The notes: generated from the sequence alone by a model not told the origin. 64,000 bases of DNA from Symbiodinium natans (GCA_905221605.1 CAJNDS010002190.1:1297288-1361287), one strand, 5' to 3'. Counted from the first letter of the stretch, positions 11,010-22,510 are shown. Translations and numbers: made by a program.

Positions 11010-11157
11010 TACTTGGAGGTTCATGGTACTTATTAAAACCAATTGTAACTGTACTTCGAACTGTACTTCTAATCATATTAGGGCACTTAAAGGGCTGATA
11101 GATGGGTTATAACTACAGTTCTCATTGGTTACTAAGTACCATGAACCTCCAAGTAGG
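11010..11157. mobile_element. MITE-like palindrome, family C
   Basis: Begins TACTTGGAGGTTCATGGTAC and ends with its near-perfect inverse, ACCATGAACCTCCAAGTA. The interior is AT-rich and partly palindromic (AACTGTACTT units). Four copies are visible in the window. Confidence 0.8.
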
Positions 11158-11623
11158 TTTACAGCTGGGCCCTGCAGCCTGCCAGTGGCACGAGCATCCT
11201 TGCGCAGGGTTTAGGGCTTAGGGTTTAGGGTTCAGGGTTTAGGGCCAAGGCACATTCGTGAAACCAATTGTCGGAAATCTTACCGCGACAGCATACAGGA
11301 ATCGGGCTCTTTCTCTCAACCCTCCGCAACCGTTAGCCAGATATCCGGATCATGATGTTACGAGAATCAGAGTAGGTGCATACCTGAGGCCTCAACCACA
11401 GTAGCAGAGTCCCTTCATGTGTCGTTGCAGCCCTAAACCCTAAACCCTAGACCCTAAACCCTGAACTCTACCCTGGCATGTATGGCGCACTGGAGCGGGC
11501 TTTGCGCTTGACCCTGCGCCAAGGGAAACCCTAAACCCTCAACTTACTGGTTCTTAGCAGGGAAGGAAAGAACCAGGTCCCCGGTTTAGGGATTAAGGTT
11601 TAGGGTTTAGGGTTTAAGGTTTA

Positions 11624-11728
11624 GGGTACTGTAGCCCAGTGGTACCCTTCACCCTTCATTTTGGTTCTGGGCTCCCTTTATCAAGTAGCCAACCCAAAGA
11701 AGGGTGCCCTTATTATAAGATACTGCCA
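11624..11728. mobile_element. MITE-like element, family H
   Basis: Shares CCCAGTGGTACCC(C)TTACCC at the left and AAGAAGGGT(A/G)CCCTTA(C/T)TATAAGAT at the right with a second copy at 23341-23464. Confidence 0.6.
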
Positions 11729-11810
11729 AGAGGAAAGCATCAGGTACCCTATAGAGAATCCCGTAGAGAGTATATATAGAGGGATAATTACAAGGCTTAT
11801 TTCTTCATCC

Positions 11811-11915
11811 CTAAACCCTAAACCCTAAACCCTAAACCCTAAACCCTAAACCCTAAACCCTAAACCCTAAACCCTAAACCCTAAACCCTCTAACCCCTAA
11901 ACCCTAAACCCTACT
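11811..11915 (-). repeat. (CCCTAAA)n array
   Basis: About fourteen units, nearly perfect, upstream of the exon-like island at 11958. Confidence 0.95.
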
Positions 11916-11957
11916 CAGAGCCAGTAAGTAAACGAGCGTGAGGAGAATCCTGACCAG

Positions 11958-12005
11958 CAGAGCCAGCTGCACATCGACACCTTCGCGCCGATTGTAAAGG
12001 CCAGG
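11958..12005 (+). CDS. Exon-like island, 16 codons
   Basis: Bounded by TGACCAG and GTTGAGGGTTTAGGG. Reads QSQLHIDTFAPIVKAR, exactly 48 nt. The same AGG|GTTGAG junction type is seen at 52526. Short, so moderate support only. Confidence 0.4.
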
Positions 12006-13117
12006 GTTGAGGGTTTAGGGTTTAGGGTTTAGGGTTTAGGGCTAAGGGTTTGGGGCTAAGGGCCCTTCTTGTTCCACGCAAGTGATGCCTAGTGGGCCTT
12101 ACTCCGGGTAGGCTGGGGCAATGGCAGGATTTCATAGCAGCAAAGCAGCAGACTGCCAGACGCCCACGGGCCATGCCCCCCCCAAATCTCTTGCATCTGA
12201 AGCTTGAACGCATCACTTCAGCATCTACGTGCAGATGCATCTGCCAGTCTCCCCAGCACCCTAAACCCGAAACCCCAAACCCTAAACCCTAAACCCCAAA
12301 CCCTAAACCCTAAACCCTCACTTAAGCCTGGTGGGAGCAGGTCTGGGTCTTCCAAAACCCCCCCGGCGTGAGCGTGGACGAGGCTTGGGGTCTGAATTAT
12401 ATGGTCAGTTCTCTCAATCTTAGTAGCTGAGCGAGCACACTTTACATTTTTTGGGATACTATGATCCCCCATAGAGCTGAGAGTGTGCACTCTTTGGGGG
12501 CTTACGAACTCAGCAACTAAGATTAAGCTATGGTCCGTTTCTGGGTACCGACTAACATGATAGTGGCCGCCTTGTAGCACACACTCGCTCTGAGGCACGC
12601 GCACGGCCTGCCAGGGGGAACAGCCTTGCAATACTAACCCCATTTGCCAAAACGGACCCTAGTTTAGAGAAGGGACCATATTTGATACCGAATTCGGGGT
12701 AGGAATGCCCGTCGCCCTCCTCCCCTTCTGTTGTAGCAAATGCCCTGATGAGATAAGCTCTAAATCACTAAACCCCAAAGCCTAAACGGAGTTTTGGGCT
12801 GGTGCTGAGGTTATTCGGAACTTGCAGGGCATAGCTTATAGGGTTCAGGGTTTAGGGTGTGTTAGGGTATATTCGGGTTTAGTAGGGTTTAGTAGGGTTT
12901 AGGGCTTGAGTAGGTCGTACACTCTCATGCCCAAACCCCCCCTAAACCCCAAACCCTACAGCCCCAAGCCCTAAACCCCGAGCCCTAAACCCCCGAACCC
13001 CCACCCAAACCCCCCAAGCCCACAGGGCTCCTGGCGTCTCCTCCCTAGACCAGAACTGCGCAAGCAGCTTGACACAGGGTCCTTAAGGGAGGGGGGTTTA
13101 CGGTTTAGGGTTTCGGC

Positions 13118-13220
13118 TTGGGATATTCCCCTATACTAACAGTCCTTAACCGGGATAAAAATACTAGGGGGTACTATCATCCCTATTAAGGACTGTTAGT
13201 ATCAGGGGGGACGTCCCAAT
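13118..13220. mobile_element. MITE-like palindrome, family A
   Basis: Left arm (T)TGGGATATTCCCCTATACTA then ACAGTCCTTAA; right arm is its inverse (TTAAGGACTGTTAGTATC then AGGGGGG). Arms are about 40 bp around a short centre with an inner ATCATCCCTATT / GGGATAAAAAT pair. Best-preserved copy of the family. Confidence 0.85.
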
Positions 13221-13299
13221 CCTAAGCCCCTAAACCCTAAACCCTTAAACCCAAAAGATCTTCAGTTCAAGAGGGAGCTCCAATCAACTCGTCCCCCCC

Positions 13300-13372
13300 C
13301 CGCTGCCCGCAACGAGGGGCCGCTGCTGTTTGCGCGGCGAAGCCACCGGAACTCGGAGGCAGGACCTCGCCA
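13300..13372 (+). CDS. Weak exon-like island
   Basis: One frame reads ARNEGPLLFARRSHRNSEAG and PRQ before a GTCCGT. The acceptor is unclear although a C-tract lies just upstream. GC-rich sequence could give an open frame by chance. Confidence 0.25.
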
Positions 13373-13397
13373 GGGTCCGTACGTTCCTAAAAGGGGC

Positions 13398-13472
13398 TTA
13401 GGGTTTATAAACCCTAAACCCTAAACCCTAAACCCTAAACCCTAAACCCTAAACCCTAAACCCTAAACCCTG
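13398..13472 (-). repeat. (CCCTAAA)n array
   Basis: About ten nearly perfect units following a GGGTTTATAAACCC palindromic junction, where the repeat orientation flips. Confidence 0.9.
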
Positions 13473-13649
13473 TGGGTTGAGGGCTCTGAGGCCGGGCTCT
13501 GAGGTAGCTCTGAGGGCTCTAACGTAGATCCTTGGTAGTGGCTTTTTGGGGCCCAAGTATTCACTGCTTCAGTACCTGCATACCCCAAAACCCCAAGCCC
13601 TAAACCCTAAACCCTACATACAGAAGCCCGAAACTGAGGCTACGTCGGA

Positions 13650-14037
13650 CCTATGGGTAGGTCTACCCTAGGCCTACGGGTAGCCTGTGTACAGGCCTAC
13701 GTAGGGGCTACGCGAGGCTACTTATAGGCCTATCCGTAGGCCTGCGGGTAGGCTGCCGGTAGGCCTACCCGTAGGCCTACGGGTAGGCTACAGGCAGGCC
13801 TACCCGTAGGCCTACGGGTAGGCTCCCAGTAGGCCTACCCGTAGGCCTACGGGTAGGCTACAGGCAGGCCTCCCCGTAGGCCTATGGTTAGGCTACCGGT
13901 AGGCCTACCCGTAGGCCTACGGACAGGCTGCAGGCAGGCCTACCCGTAGGGCTATAGGTGGGCTACCGGCAGGCCTACCCACAGGCCTACAGATAGGCTA
14001 CCGGCAGGCCTACCCACAGGCCTACGGGTAGGCTGAC
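13650..14037. repeat. Palindromic AGGCCTAC satellite, left block
   Basis: Repeating CCCGTAGGCCTACGGG-type units alternate with GGTAGGCTACCGG/CAGGCAGGCCTACC. The period is about 20-22 bp within a higher-order unit of about 60 bp. Each unit is self-complementary, so the block can fold into many hairpins. A matching block lies at 15637-16066, with AGT-type trinucleotide arrays between. Confidence 0.9.
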
Positions 14038-14548
<511 letters not shown>

Positions 14549-14639
14549 GTGACACGCTCTTAACTGATCATGGTGTTTTCTGCTGTTTTTTGACTTTTTC
14601 TATCGTTTTCTCTGGTTTTTTCTGCGTTTGACGGGTTGG

Positions 14640-14770
14640 GGGGGGTGGGGGGGGTGGGTGGGGGGGGGGTAATTACGTGCTGTGCTTTGTGCACACATGA
14701 CCATGCTGAGGGGTTTTTTTGGGGGGGGGTGGGGGGGTAATTACGTGCTGTGCTTTGTGCACACATGCCA
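14640..14770. repeat. Direct repeat GGGGTAATTACGTGCTGTGC, two copies
   Basis: The segment GTAATTACGTGCTGTGCTTTGTGCACACATG, preceded by a G-tract, occurs at about 14668-14700 and 14737-14767. The second copy continues into TTTTTTGG-rich sequence with a repeating GGCTCACAGTGGAGGGTTTAGG motif (about 14825, 14990, 15090). Confidence 0.85.
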
Positions 14771-15100
14771 CGCTGTCTACTGTTTTCCTCTGTTTTTTTG
14801 GTTGGTTTAGGGGCAAGATCTTTTGGGCTCACAGTGGAGGGTTTAGGGTTTGCAGGTACAGATCTTTTCGGCTTTTTTGGGAACCTTTTGGGCTTCCAGT
14901 GGAAATATGGGGTTTGAGGTTTCAGCCTACAGATCTTGTGGTTTTTTTTGGCATCTGGGGTTTAGGGTTTCAGGGCAAGACATTTTGGGCTTACAGTGGA
15001 GGGTTTAGGGTTTGGGGCTTGAGGGTAGAGACCTTTTGAGGTTTTTTGGGATTTGGGGTTTAGGGTTTAAGGGTAAGACCTTTTGGGCTCACAGTGGAGG

Positions 15101-15113
15101 GTACTACTACTCC

Positions 15114-15203
<90 letters not shown>

Positions 15204-15222
15204 TAGTAGTAGTAGTAGCAGC

Positions 15223-15254
<32 letters not shown>

Positions 15255-15275
15255 AGTAGTCGTAGAGTAGTAGTA

Positions 15276-15370
<95 letters not shown>

Positions 15371-15371
15371 C

Positions 15372-15430
<59 letters not shown>
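15101..15430. repeat. (AGT)n trinucleotide array, second block
   Basis: Pure AGT runs interrupted by GGTAGT, GCAGC and GTCGTCGTCGT patches. It creates the poly-Leu minus-strand frame, which is not a gene. Confidence 0.95.
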
Positions 15431-15636
15431 AACTACAAAACGCCCGATGCTTTGGACCGAGCCCTTGACTCGAGAAACTACGAAAGCACCCGTTAAACTG
15501 CTTCCTAGATTCTCGACCCGAAACATCATGTGCATCCGTGACAGAAATCACGCACGCGCAAACTGTTAACCTCTTCTTTGTGTGCCCGAGCCCCAGCCCC
15601 GAGATCATCACTGCTACTATGCTTCGACTACGTAAA

Positions 15637-16066
15637 GGCCTGCGGGTCGGGCTGCCGGTTGCCTGCCCGTAGGTTTGTGGGCAGGCCTGCCGGTAGCCTA
15701 CCCGTAGGCCTACGGGTAGCCTACCCATAGGCCTGCGGGCAGGCCTGCGGGTAGCCTACCCATAGGCCTACGGGTAGGCCTACCGGTAGCCTACCCGTAG
15801 GCCTACGGGTAGGCCTACCGGTAGCCTACCCATAGGCCTGCGGGTAGCCTACCCGTAGGCCTACGGATAGGCCTGCCGGCAGCCTACCCGTAGGCCTCCG
15901 GGTAGGCCTACGGGTAGGCTACCCGTGGCCCTCTGATAGGCCTACGGGTAGGCCACGCGAGGGCCCACGGACAGACCTACGCGTAGGCTGCCGTAGAATC
16001 TACCGACAGGCCTACGCGTAGCCAGCCGTAGGCCCTACGGCTAGGCCTGCGGGTAGCCTATACGTT
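15637..16066. repeat. Palindromic AGGCCTAC satellite, right block
   Basis: Same unit family as 13650-14037, richer in CCTGCGGGTAGCCTACCC variants. Together the two blocks bracket a 1.6-kb region of AGT arrays. Confidence 0.9.
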
Positions 16067-16299
16067 TGGGCTTCTTTACCAAACCCTAAACCCTGAACCC
16101 TAAACCCTAAACTCTGATGTTCTTCGTGTCTTAGGGCACGGGAGACACTGATCTTAGCGGTTTGGGTACTTTGCGTTTCTTTACTGTGTTTTTAGATCCT
16201 TCGCCTTTTTGGGTTTTCTTGGGTTTCTCATTAAGGCAGCTCAAAAGTTAACTTCTAGCTACCCTACTAAGTCTTACTAAGTGCAGCCAAGAGTAGGTA

Positions 16300-16401
16300 G
16301 CCTTTGCCATGGAAAAAGTTCCTCTTCATTGCGAAGGCCAAGCTGCGATGGATGCACGCCTACGCGCAGGAGCCGGCGAGCGAGGCGTCATGCCCCTTGA
16401 G
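16300..16401 (+). CDS. Exon-like island
   Basis: Open segment reading KFLFIAKAKLRWMHAYAQEP then ASEASCPL, ending at GAG|GTCCAA. A second frame (VAFAMEKVPLHCEG...) is also open over the same bases, so the reading register is not settled. Confidence 0.4.
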
Positions 16402-16502
16402 GTCCAAAGCCCTACACCCTGAACACTAAACCTTGTAGCCGTAAACCGTAAGCCCTAAACCCTAAACCCTCAACCCTGAAGCCCTAAACCCTACATCTTG
16501 AA

Positions 16503-16600
16503 AAGTTTTCCCCCTATACTAGCAGTCCTTCATAGGGATTCTAATCGGGGGAGTACTAGAATCCCGATTAAGGACTGTTAGTATCAGGGGGAACATCCTA
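16503..16600. mobile_element. MITE-like palindrome, family A
   Basis: Arms TTTTCCCCCTATACTAGCAG / CTGTTAGTATCAGGGGGAAC around TCCTTCATAGGGATTCTAAT and its inverse. Confidence 0.8.
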
Positions 16601-16790
16601 ACCTACGTCCCCGAAACCCCTCGGCTTCTCAGGCATCTCCTTCAAAGAAGGAGAATGCGACTCCTACTCCCCAACTCCCTTGGCGAGCGATCCCTCTCCA
16701 AGCAACGTAGAAAGGCCTCATTTAGGGTTTAGGGTTCAGGCTTTAGGGCTTTGGGATTAAGCGGTGGGGATTCTTCTGAAGTAGAGGCCT

Positions 16791-16885
16791 TGGGCTGTTC
16801 CGCCTTATACTAACAGTCCTTCGTAGGGATTATAGTACCCCTATGAAAAGCCTTTCTAAGGACTGCTAGTATAGGGGGAAACAGG
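16791..16885. mobile_element. MITE-like palindrome, family A
   Basis: Arms GTTCCGCCTTATACTAACAG / CTGCTAGTATAGGGGGAAAC. It lies only 190 bp from the previous copy in the same orientation. Confidence 0.75.
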
Positions 16886-16987
16886 CACTTTAAAAAATGA
16901 CTTGTCTAAAGCTGGACCCTGGCGTCTCCTGCGAGCTGCTGCAGCCGAAACCCTATAAACCCTACGTAGACCCTAAACCCTGAAACG

Positions 16988-17133
16988 ATTCGGGTTTAGG
17001 GTTTAGGGTTTAGGGTTTAGGGTTTAGGGTTTAGGGTTTAGGGTTTAGGGTTTAGGGTTTAGGGTTTAGGGTTTAGGGTTTAGGGTTCAGGGTTTAGGGT
17101 TTGGGGTTTAGGGTTTAGGGTTTAGGGTTTAGG
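16988..17133 (+). repeat. (TTTAGGG)n array
   Basis: About twenty units, mostly perfect, one of the longer arrays of the left mosaic. Confidence 0.95.
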
Positions 17134-17588
17134 ATTGAGTAGAGTACATGCCCTCTTTGATGGGCTTCTGTGAGTTGTCGAGCCACGTTTGCCTCACAGG
17201 GCCGCCCGCACAAGGCTCAGGGTGTAAAGGGTCGGAATAATGACTAATGATATTCCCTTATGGTTCCTGTATTGATATACTATAATAGCCCCGAAAAACC
17301 ATGTTCTTATGATTAAGGCCCCTCTTTTAGGGGGGGTTGAGTCGAGGCTTTTTCTGGGACTGCAAATCCTAAGCACCGTCGCTGTCTCTGTCTTAGCCAG
17401 CCCTCCTAAACCCTAAACCCTAAACCCTCAACCCTCAACCCTAAACCGCCCGGCGGTCAGGCACGGGCAGAGCCCTCTTTTCGCCTTCGCGGCTGCGTCC
17501 GGTGCTCACACAGCCGGTGTCGTTGTCAGACCCTTGAAGCCTCGAGTGTCCAAGCCTCAGCCCTGAACCCTAAACCTTAAAACCTTAT

Positions 17589-17651
17589 TTAGGGTTTAGG
17601 GTTTAGGGTTTAGGGTTTAGGGTTTAGGGTTTAGGGTTTAGGGTTTAGGGC
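17589..17651 (+). repeat. (TTTAGGG)n array
   Basis: Nine perfect units, followed by CCTTTAAACCC where orientation flips. Confidence 0.95.
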
Positions 17652-17684
17652 CTTTAAACCCTGGACCCAACACCTTAAAGCCTA

Positions 17685-17784
17685 TGACCCAGAGTAGGCC
17701 TTCATTCCCTTGTTTTAGGGTTGAGGTTCCCTCCTGCGCCCCTCAGGCGCCCTTTGCATTCCTGGGCTACTCCTGGGTCCAGAA
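17685..17784. mobile_element. MITE-like palindrome, family G
   Basis: Left GACCCAGAGTAGGCC and right GGGCTACTCCTGGGTC are inverse complements apart from two positions. Confidence 0.65.
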
Positions 17785-17984
17785 GCCTTACAACCTGAAA
17801 GCCCTGAAAACCTTAAAACCTTAAAGCCTTCACACCCTCCACACAAAGCCTTAAATCCTCGAACCCCCCCAAAACCCTTAAGGCCCTTGAAGCCCCCAAA
17901 ACCTTAGCGCCCCCTAGACCTTCAAGCCTTCAAACCTCAAACCCCGAAAGCTTCGAAGTCCCCCCAAGCTCCGAGAAGCCCCAC

Positions 17985-18071
17985 TCTACTATTTGCTGAA
18001 GAACCCCCAAAAGACACAAAGTAGTAATCCCCCATATTACCCTTATAAGGAAGAATGTTCTTATCTGCTTG
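17985..18071 (-). mobile_element. MITE-like element, family F, abutting a minus-strand exon
   Basis: Plus strand begins CTACTATTTGCTGAAGAACC and ends in GAATGTTCTTATCTGC. On the minus strand it starts GC(AGATAAG) directly after a coding-like segment and ends AAATAGTAG. It therefore has the GC and AG ends expected of an intron. Confidence 0.6.
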
Positions 18072-18152
18072 GGGCTCGTAGCACTTGAGGCAGCAGCTCG
18101 CGAAGCCGCGCCTGACTTTATTGAGGCCGTGCAAGGCCACGCGATGCTGGAG
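18070..18152 (-). CDS. Minus-strand exon-like island with two CxxC-like cysteine pairs
   Basis: Read on the minus strand after CCAG: HRVALHGLNKVRRGFASCCL then KCYEPQ. It stops exactly at the edge of the family F element. Cys-rich, family unknown. Confidence 0.45.
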
Positions 18153-18834
18153 GCTGTTGCTTTTAGGGGTTTAGGGATAGGGTTTAGGGTTTAAGGTTTA
18201 GAGGTTAGGGGTTTAGGGATGAGGTTGTAGGGTTGCGGGGCTCAGTTCATGAGTTTTCGGGGTTCAGGGTCACACTGGCGGGTTTACACCCAAACCGCAA
18301 ACCGCAAACCCTAAACCCTGGCGTGTGGGGTCTTGAGGTAGGAAGAGGGCTCAGGGCTGGGATCAGGGCTCACATTCAGGGCACAAGAGTGCTGCCCTGA
18401 CCTGGTTGTGCACGCCCTCCAGCAACCCTAAACACTTAACCCTAGACAAAAGACTTTTTAGGATGTAGACAGAACCCGCTGCGGGCACAGCATTCGTTAA
18501 CACAAAGACTGTCGCAAGACCAGACCCCACACATTCCAAACCCCGAGCCCTAACCCCCTCCCCCCTCCAAAAAAAAACAAGAAAAACCTAAGCACCTAAA
18601 AACCTAAAACCCCCAAGGCCCTGAACCGCCCCTAGACCCTGAAAAGCCCCTATATAGAAGCCCCGAGAAAAGCCCTCAAACCTTGAAACCTCACAAACCG
18701 GCCTCGCCGGCAGGCCCTAAATTCCTTAAACCCTAAACCCTAAAGGCCCTAAGGCCCCCAAAAGCTTTTCAAAGCCCCTCAAATCCTACACCCTAAATAA
18801 ACCCTAAACCCTAAAGCCCTGGCCTCTGTGGCAG

Positions 18835-18922
18835 GCAGCGGCTGCCGCACTGCCCGTGCTCCCGTTGCCTGGGGTGCGCCGCACGCTGGTTCTGGCGGAC
18901 ACCAGCGCGTCGTCTGGCCAAG
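18835..18922 (+). CDS. Exon-like island followed by a family F element
   Basis: After GTGGCAG the segment reads AAAAALPVLPLPGVRRTLVL then ADTSASSGQ. Its end coincides with the start of the palindromic element at 18923, giving a GC donor (AA|GCCTAC) if the element is an intron. The mildly hydrophobic start could be part of a signal or membrane segment. Confidence 0.45.
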
Positions 18923-19029
18923 CCTACTATTTGCTTAAGAACCCCCCCCCCTCCAAAAAAAAAAACAAATATTCTTCCTACTATCGTCTATTTTTTTTTT
19001 TGGGGGGGGGGTTCTTAAGCAAATAGTAG
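18923..19029. mobile_element. MITE-like palindrome, family F (reference copy)
   Basis: Begins CCTACTATTTGCTTAAGAAC and ends with the perfect inverse GTTCTTAAGCAAATAGTAG. The interior is a C-tract plus A-tract on the left and T-tract plus G-tract on the right, so nearly the whole element folds into one hairpin. Confidence 0.9.
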
Positions 19030-19467
19030 AAGAGGGTTTAGGGTTTGGTGTCTGGGGTTCAGGGTTCTGGGTTTCTGCAGGCACCGAGATTGCAAGCAAG
19101 CATCTCCCTTGCAAACCCTCTCTGGTTTCAGCATAAATAGGGTTTAGGGCTTAGGGTTCAGGATTCAGGGTTTGGGGTGAAGATAGGCCCCTGTACTACC
19201 CCATGACATCCCCCCCCCCCCCCCCCAGCTGCGGGGGCCTATGAAATGCAGCCACTAGAACCCTAAACCCTAAACCCTAAACCCTAAACCCTCAACCCTA
19301 AACCCTAAGCCCTAAACCCTAAACCCTAAACTCTCTGCTTACGAACCACGCCGAAAGTCAAGAAGAATACTCCCTCTGTTGCACTTATGGGGAAGAAGAT
19401 TAAAACCAAAAACCCAAAACCCTAAACCTCCATTGCCCTTCCGAGGACGACTACTTCCATTTGTTGA

Positions 19468-19535
19468 CGGTTTAGGGTTTAGGGTTTAGGGTTTAGGGTT
19501 TAGGGTTTAGGGTTTAGGGTTTAGGGTTTAGGGTT
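19468..19535 (+). repeat. (TTTAGGG)n array
   Basis: About nine units. A second array of about eleven units follows at 19628-19704. Confidence 0.95.
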
Positions 19536-19778
19536 CCCCTTTGCAGGCCCGAGAGTAAACTAAGAACTTGAGCCCTGCTTGAGCCCACCATGAGCCCAAG
19601 CCCTTAATGAGGGTTGAGGGAATAGGTTTAGGGTTTAGGGTTTAGGGTTTAGGGTTTAGGGTTTAGGGTTTAGGGTTTAGGGTTTAGGGTTTAGGGTTTA
19701 GGGTCTCTTGGCCACGTGTCTGAGGCTTCATGCTCGAGGTAGCGGCGTGCGTGGGGCTTGGCTTGCTCTTCGCAACGA

Positions 19779-20083
19779 GAGGGTTTAGGGGTAAGGGTTT
19801 AAGGGTTTAAGGGTTTAAGGGTTTAAGGGTTTAAGGGTTTAAGGGTTTAAGGGTTTAAGGGTTTAAGGGTTTAAGGGTATAAGGGTTTAAGGGTATAAGG
19901 GTTTAAGGGTTTAAGGGTTTAAGGGTTTAGGGGTTTAGGGGTTTAGGGGTTTAGGGGTTTAGGGGTTTAGGGGTTTAGGGGTTTAGGGGTTTAGGGGTTT
20001 AAGGGTTTAGGGGTTTAGGGGTTTAGGGGTTTAGGAGTTCAGGGTTTAGGGGTTTAGGGGTGTAGGGGTTTAGGGGTTTAGGA
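19779..20083 (+). repeat. (GGGTTTAA)n then (GGGGTTTA)n octamer arrays
   Basis: The first half is AAGGGTTT octamers, the second half GGGGTTTA octamers, with a sharp change near 19925. Both are one-base expansions of TTTAGGG, amplified separately. Confidence 0.95.
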
Positions 20084-20228
20084 TAAGAGGTGTACTTGAG
20101 CTTTCGAAGTACTCCCTATCATGGGTTTAGGGTATTTGAACTTCCAAGTACTCCCTGTAAGGTTTCAGTGGCCCCTGTCGTGCCGAGTCGTGCCATTTCG
20201 ATTTAGGTGCCCTTGCAAGACACATGGG

Positions 20229-20331
20229 GCTTTCGAACATGGGGAGACCCCTATTTGACCCCAAAATAGCAGGATCCCTTTTAACAAGGACCCCAAGAAG
20301 GTACCCCTAATTTCGGAACCCCCATATGGTT
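20229..20331. mobile_element. MITE-like palindrome, family E
   Basis: Left TTTCGAACATGGGGAGACCC, right GGTACCCCTAATTTCGGAAC, with AAAATAGCAGGATCCCTTTT in the middle. This is the most numerous MITE-like family in the window. Confidence 0.65.
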
Positions 20332-21060
20332 ACATATGCAGTCTTACATAGTGTGTAATCTCCTTTGAATGATTCAGTCAATGGTCTTGGATATTGGCTG
20401 TTACTATACATCAATACACTTTTCTCAAATGCTCTATAGCTTATGACTTATGAGCTGAGCATGCGATCTTTATGAACCCAGAAGTACAGTACCAAGACCG
20501 ATACCCCCCCCCCCCCCCTCCCCCCCAACACTCACGCACGGAGGGGACGGAATCGTTAAACCCATGCAGGTATCACAACCAATATACGTCTGTGGAAGGG
20601 CCCCAATGTGAGCTGTGTGTTTGCATGTCTGTTTGTTTCATCCTTCACTTCTGGTACTTCGCATATCTGCATTCACTTGCCACGGTGATGAACCTGCTTT
20701 CTTATTAAAAAATCTCGTTCCCTTTCATTGAAGATCAATGGAACGCTTGTTTCTTGGAGAAGGTTTAGACAGAAGGACATAACACTTCCCCTTGCCGCTA
20801 ACATTCTTCAAAGCAACTGAATGATTTGCAGTGCGACTGTTGCTTAACATGCGAAACCCGTCTTTACATGGCATCAAGACGGCCATGCGTGCAAGAGTTG
20901 GCGTGTGCACGTGAGGGGAACCTGTTGCCAGCGGCACAGTGTCTACCATTCGTGAGGCGACCAGGCAATGTGTGTGGGCGAGGCCCATTCTGCTTACTAG
21001 AACCCTTAAAGGCGCAAAAAATCAACTAGCTCCCTGGAAGTATGTATCTCATGTTGCGAC
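20332..21060. other. Unique stretch with no supported gene
   Basis: Holds a C-tract at about 20505-20526 and AT-rich sequence. Open frames of 60-90 codons occur on both strands but none shows convincing exon boundaries. Confidence 0.4.
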
Positions 21061-21152
21061 ATGACAGCGTTTACGGGGCTTTTGGCTTTAGGCTTGGAAA
21101 ACCAAGCCCTTTTCGTCCAAGTCACGAAGCAGACGGCTGGGCTTCTTCTGCT
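21061..21152 (+). CDS. Exon-like island next to a family F element
   Basis: The frame reads AFTGLLALGLENQALFVQVT then KQTAGLLLLD and runs into the family F element. Hydrophobic-amphipathic composition. The start is not defined. Confidence 0.35.
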
Positions 21153-21261
21153 AGATTCCTACTATTTGCTTAAGCACTCCCCAAATAATAAAGATATTCT
21201 TCCCGAAAAAGGTAATGTAAGGATTATTTTCTTTTATTTTTCTGGGGTCCTTAAATAGCAG
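21152..21261. mobile_element. MITE-like element, family F
   Basis: Left CCTACTATTTGCTTAAGCAC, right TCCTTAAATAGCAG, interior with GATATTCTTCC / GGTAATGTAAGGATTATT. More diverged than the copy at 18923. Ends in AG before GTGCTGC. Confidence 0.65.
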
Positions 21262-21559
21262 GTGCTGCTTGCGACATAGCCCTAAACCGGCCTGCGCTGA
21301 CGATGCCTTGCGCCTGCCCTCAACCCTAGAGCAAACCCTGTGAACACCCTATACACCCCAAACTCTAAAGTCCCAGCCTCTAAGCCCGAACCATATGGGG
21401 GTTTCCGAAATAGGGGTACCCTTTTTGAGTGTCCCTTGAAAACAATTCCATTCTCCATATACATCCCTTGATGGACCTTTTTGGGAGTTACTTTCAGGCC
21501 AGGGCGAGTTCGATCCTCCTGGCGTCTGGCCGCATTGCCCAGCGGATTTCGCAAGGTTT

Positions 21560-21643
21560 GTTTAGGGTTTAGGGTTTAGGGTTTAGGGTTTAGGGTTTAG
21601 GGTTTAGGGTTTAGGGTTTAGGTTTTAGGGTTTAGGTTTTCAG
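21560..21643 (+). repeat. (TTTAGGG)n array
   Basis: About eleven units, then degenerate units to 21643. Confidence 0.95.
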
Positions 21644-22360
21644 AACCTAACCCGAAACCCTGTATCACCAAATCTTTGAAGCATTTTGAGGGCTTGTAGG
21701 AGAGTCTGGGCTCTGCCTCTATGCATTTCAAGGTTTTGGGTTGGCAGTTAGTGAGGGGATGTGTATACCACCCTTTCCGGAGGGTCCACAATTTTAGTGC
21801 AGTTATGGAAAGCTGCTCGTGGCGGACTTGTATGCTAATTCTTCGCACCCGTGTTGATGCGCTCATTGCGCTCTTGGAAGCAGCCGCTTGCGAGAAATAT
21901 AGTTTATTCACCCCTGCAACAAAGAAATCTCTCCTACCCAAAGTCCGGCATCCTTCCCTTAAAGCCCACTTGAATGGGCATGGGTGGTTACAAGCAGTGT
22001 TCTCAGAACTTTAGCTTCAGCAAATGACACTTCATGAATGTAGGTGGTTAATTCCTGAAGGAACTAAGTGGTGAAATGTAACCTCTTAACCATGTAATCT
22101 AAATAAATGACTCTGTGTATGTGTGTATGTATGTGTGTATATATACAATATATTATGCACAAACGCATGGTGTAGGCTGCCTTGCATAAAGCTTGCACCT
22201 TTCCCCGTGGTGCTTCAAGCAACGCGCAAAAGTACTTGAAGCCTCTAGAATCATGAGGAGCATGACCCCAAACCCTAAACCCTAAGTCGCAAACACACCA
22301 AACCCTAAACTTGGGATCATGCCAAATAAAGTTGGTGCGCAAGAGTCCTGCTTTTGAAAC
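21644..22360. other. Unique stretch, no clear gene
   Basis: Overlapping open frames on both strands (21618-21941 minus, 21721-22014 plus) are of similar length. I could not decide between them or see splice boundaries. A short (TG/TA)n run lies at about 22112-22150. Confidence 0.35.
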
Positions 22361-22438
22361 TTACGTAAACCTAAACCCTAAACCCTAAACCCTAAACCCT
22401 AAACCCTAAACCCTAAACCCTAAACCCTAAACCCTGAG

Positions 22439-22510
22439 AAGCCCGAGGCCGGCGATAGCGACGGTGGCCTAAAGCGGCTAAACCCCTACCGCTGGAAGGA
22501 GGCTCCGCCG
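22439..22510 (+). CDS. Exon-like island, 24 codons, with a GTTTAGGG donor
   Basis: Bounded by CCTGAG and CCG|GTTTAGGG. Exactly 24 codons, reading KPEAGDSDGGLKRLNPYRWK then EAPP. The donor is the first unit of the telomere-like array that follows. Confidence 0.5.

Noticed and set aside
15060-15728. 222-codon minus-strand ORF rich in leucine
   Set aside because: It is the translation of the (AGT)n array and the adjacent satellite. No start context, no non-repeat core.
21618-22014. Opposed ORFs of about 100 codons on both strands
   Set aside because: Neither strand shows splice boundaries or recognisable motifs. They cannot be told apart from chance.
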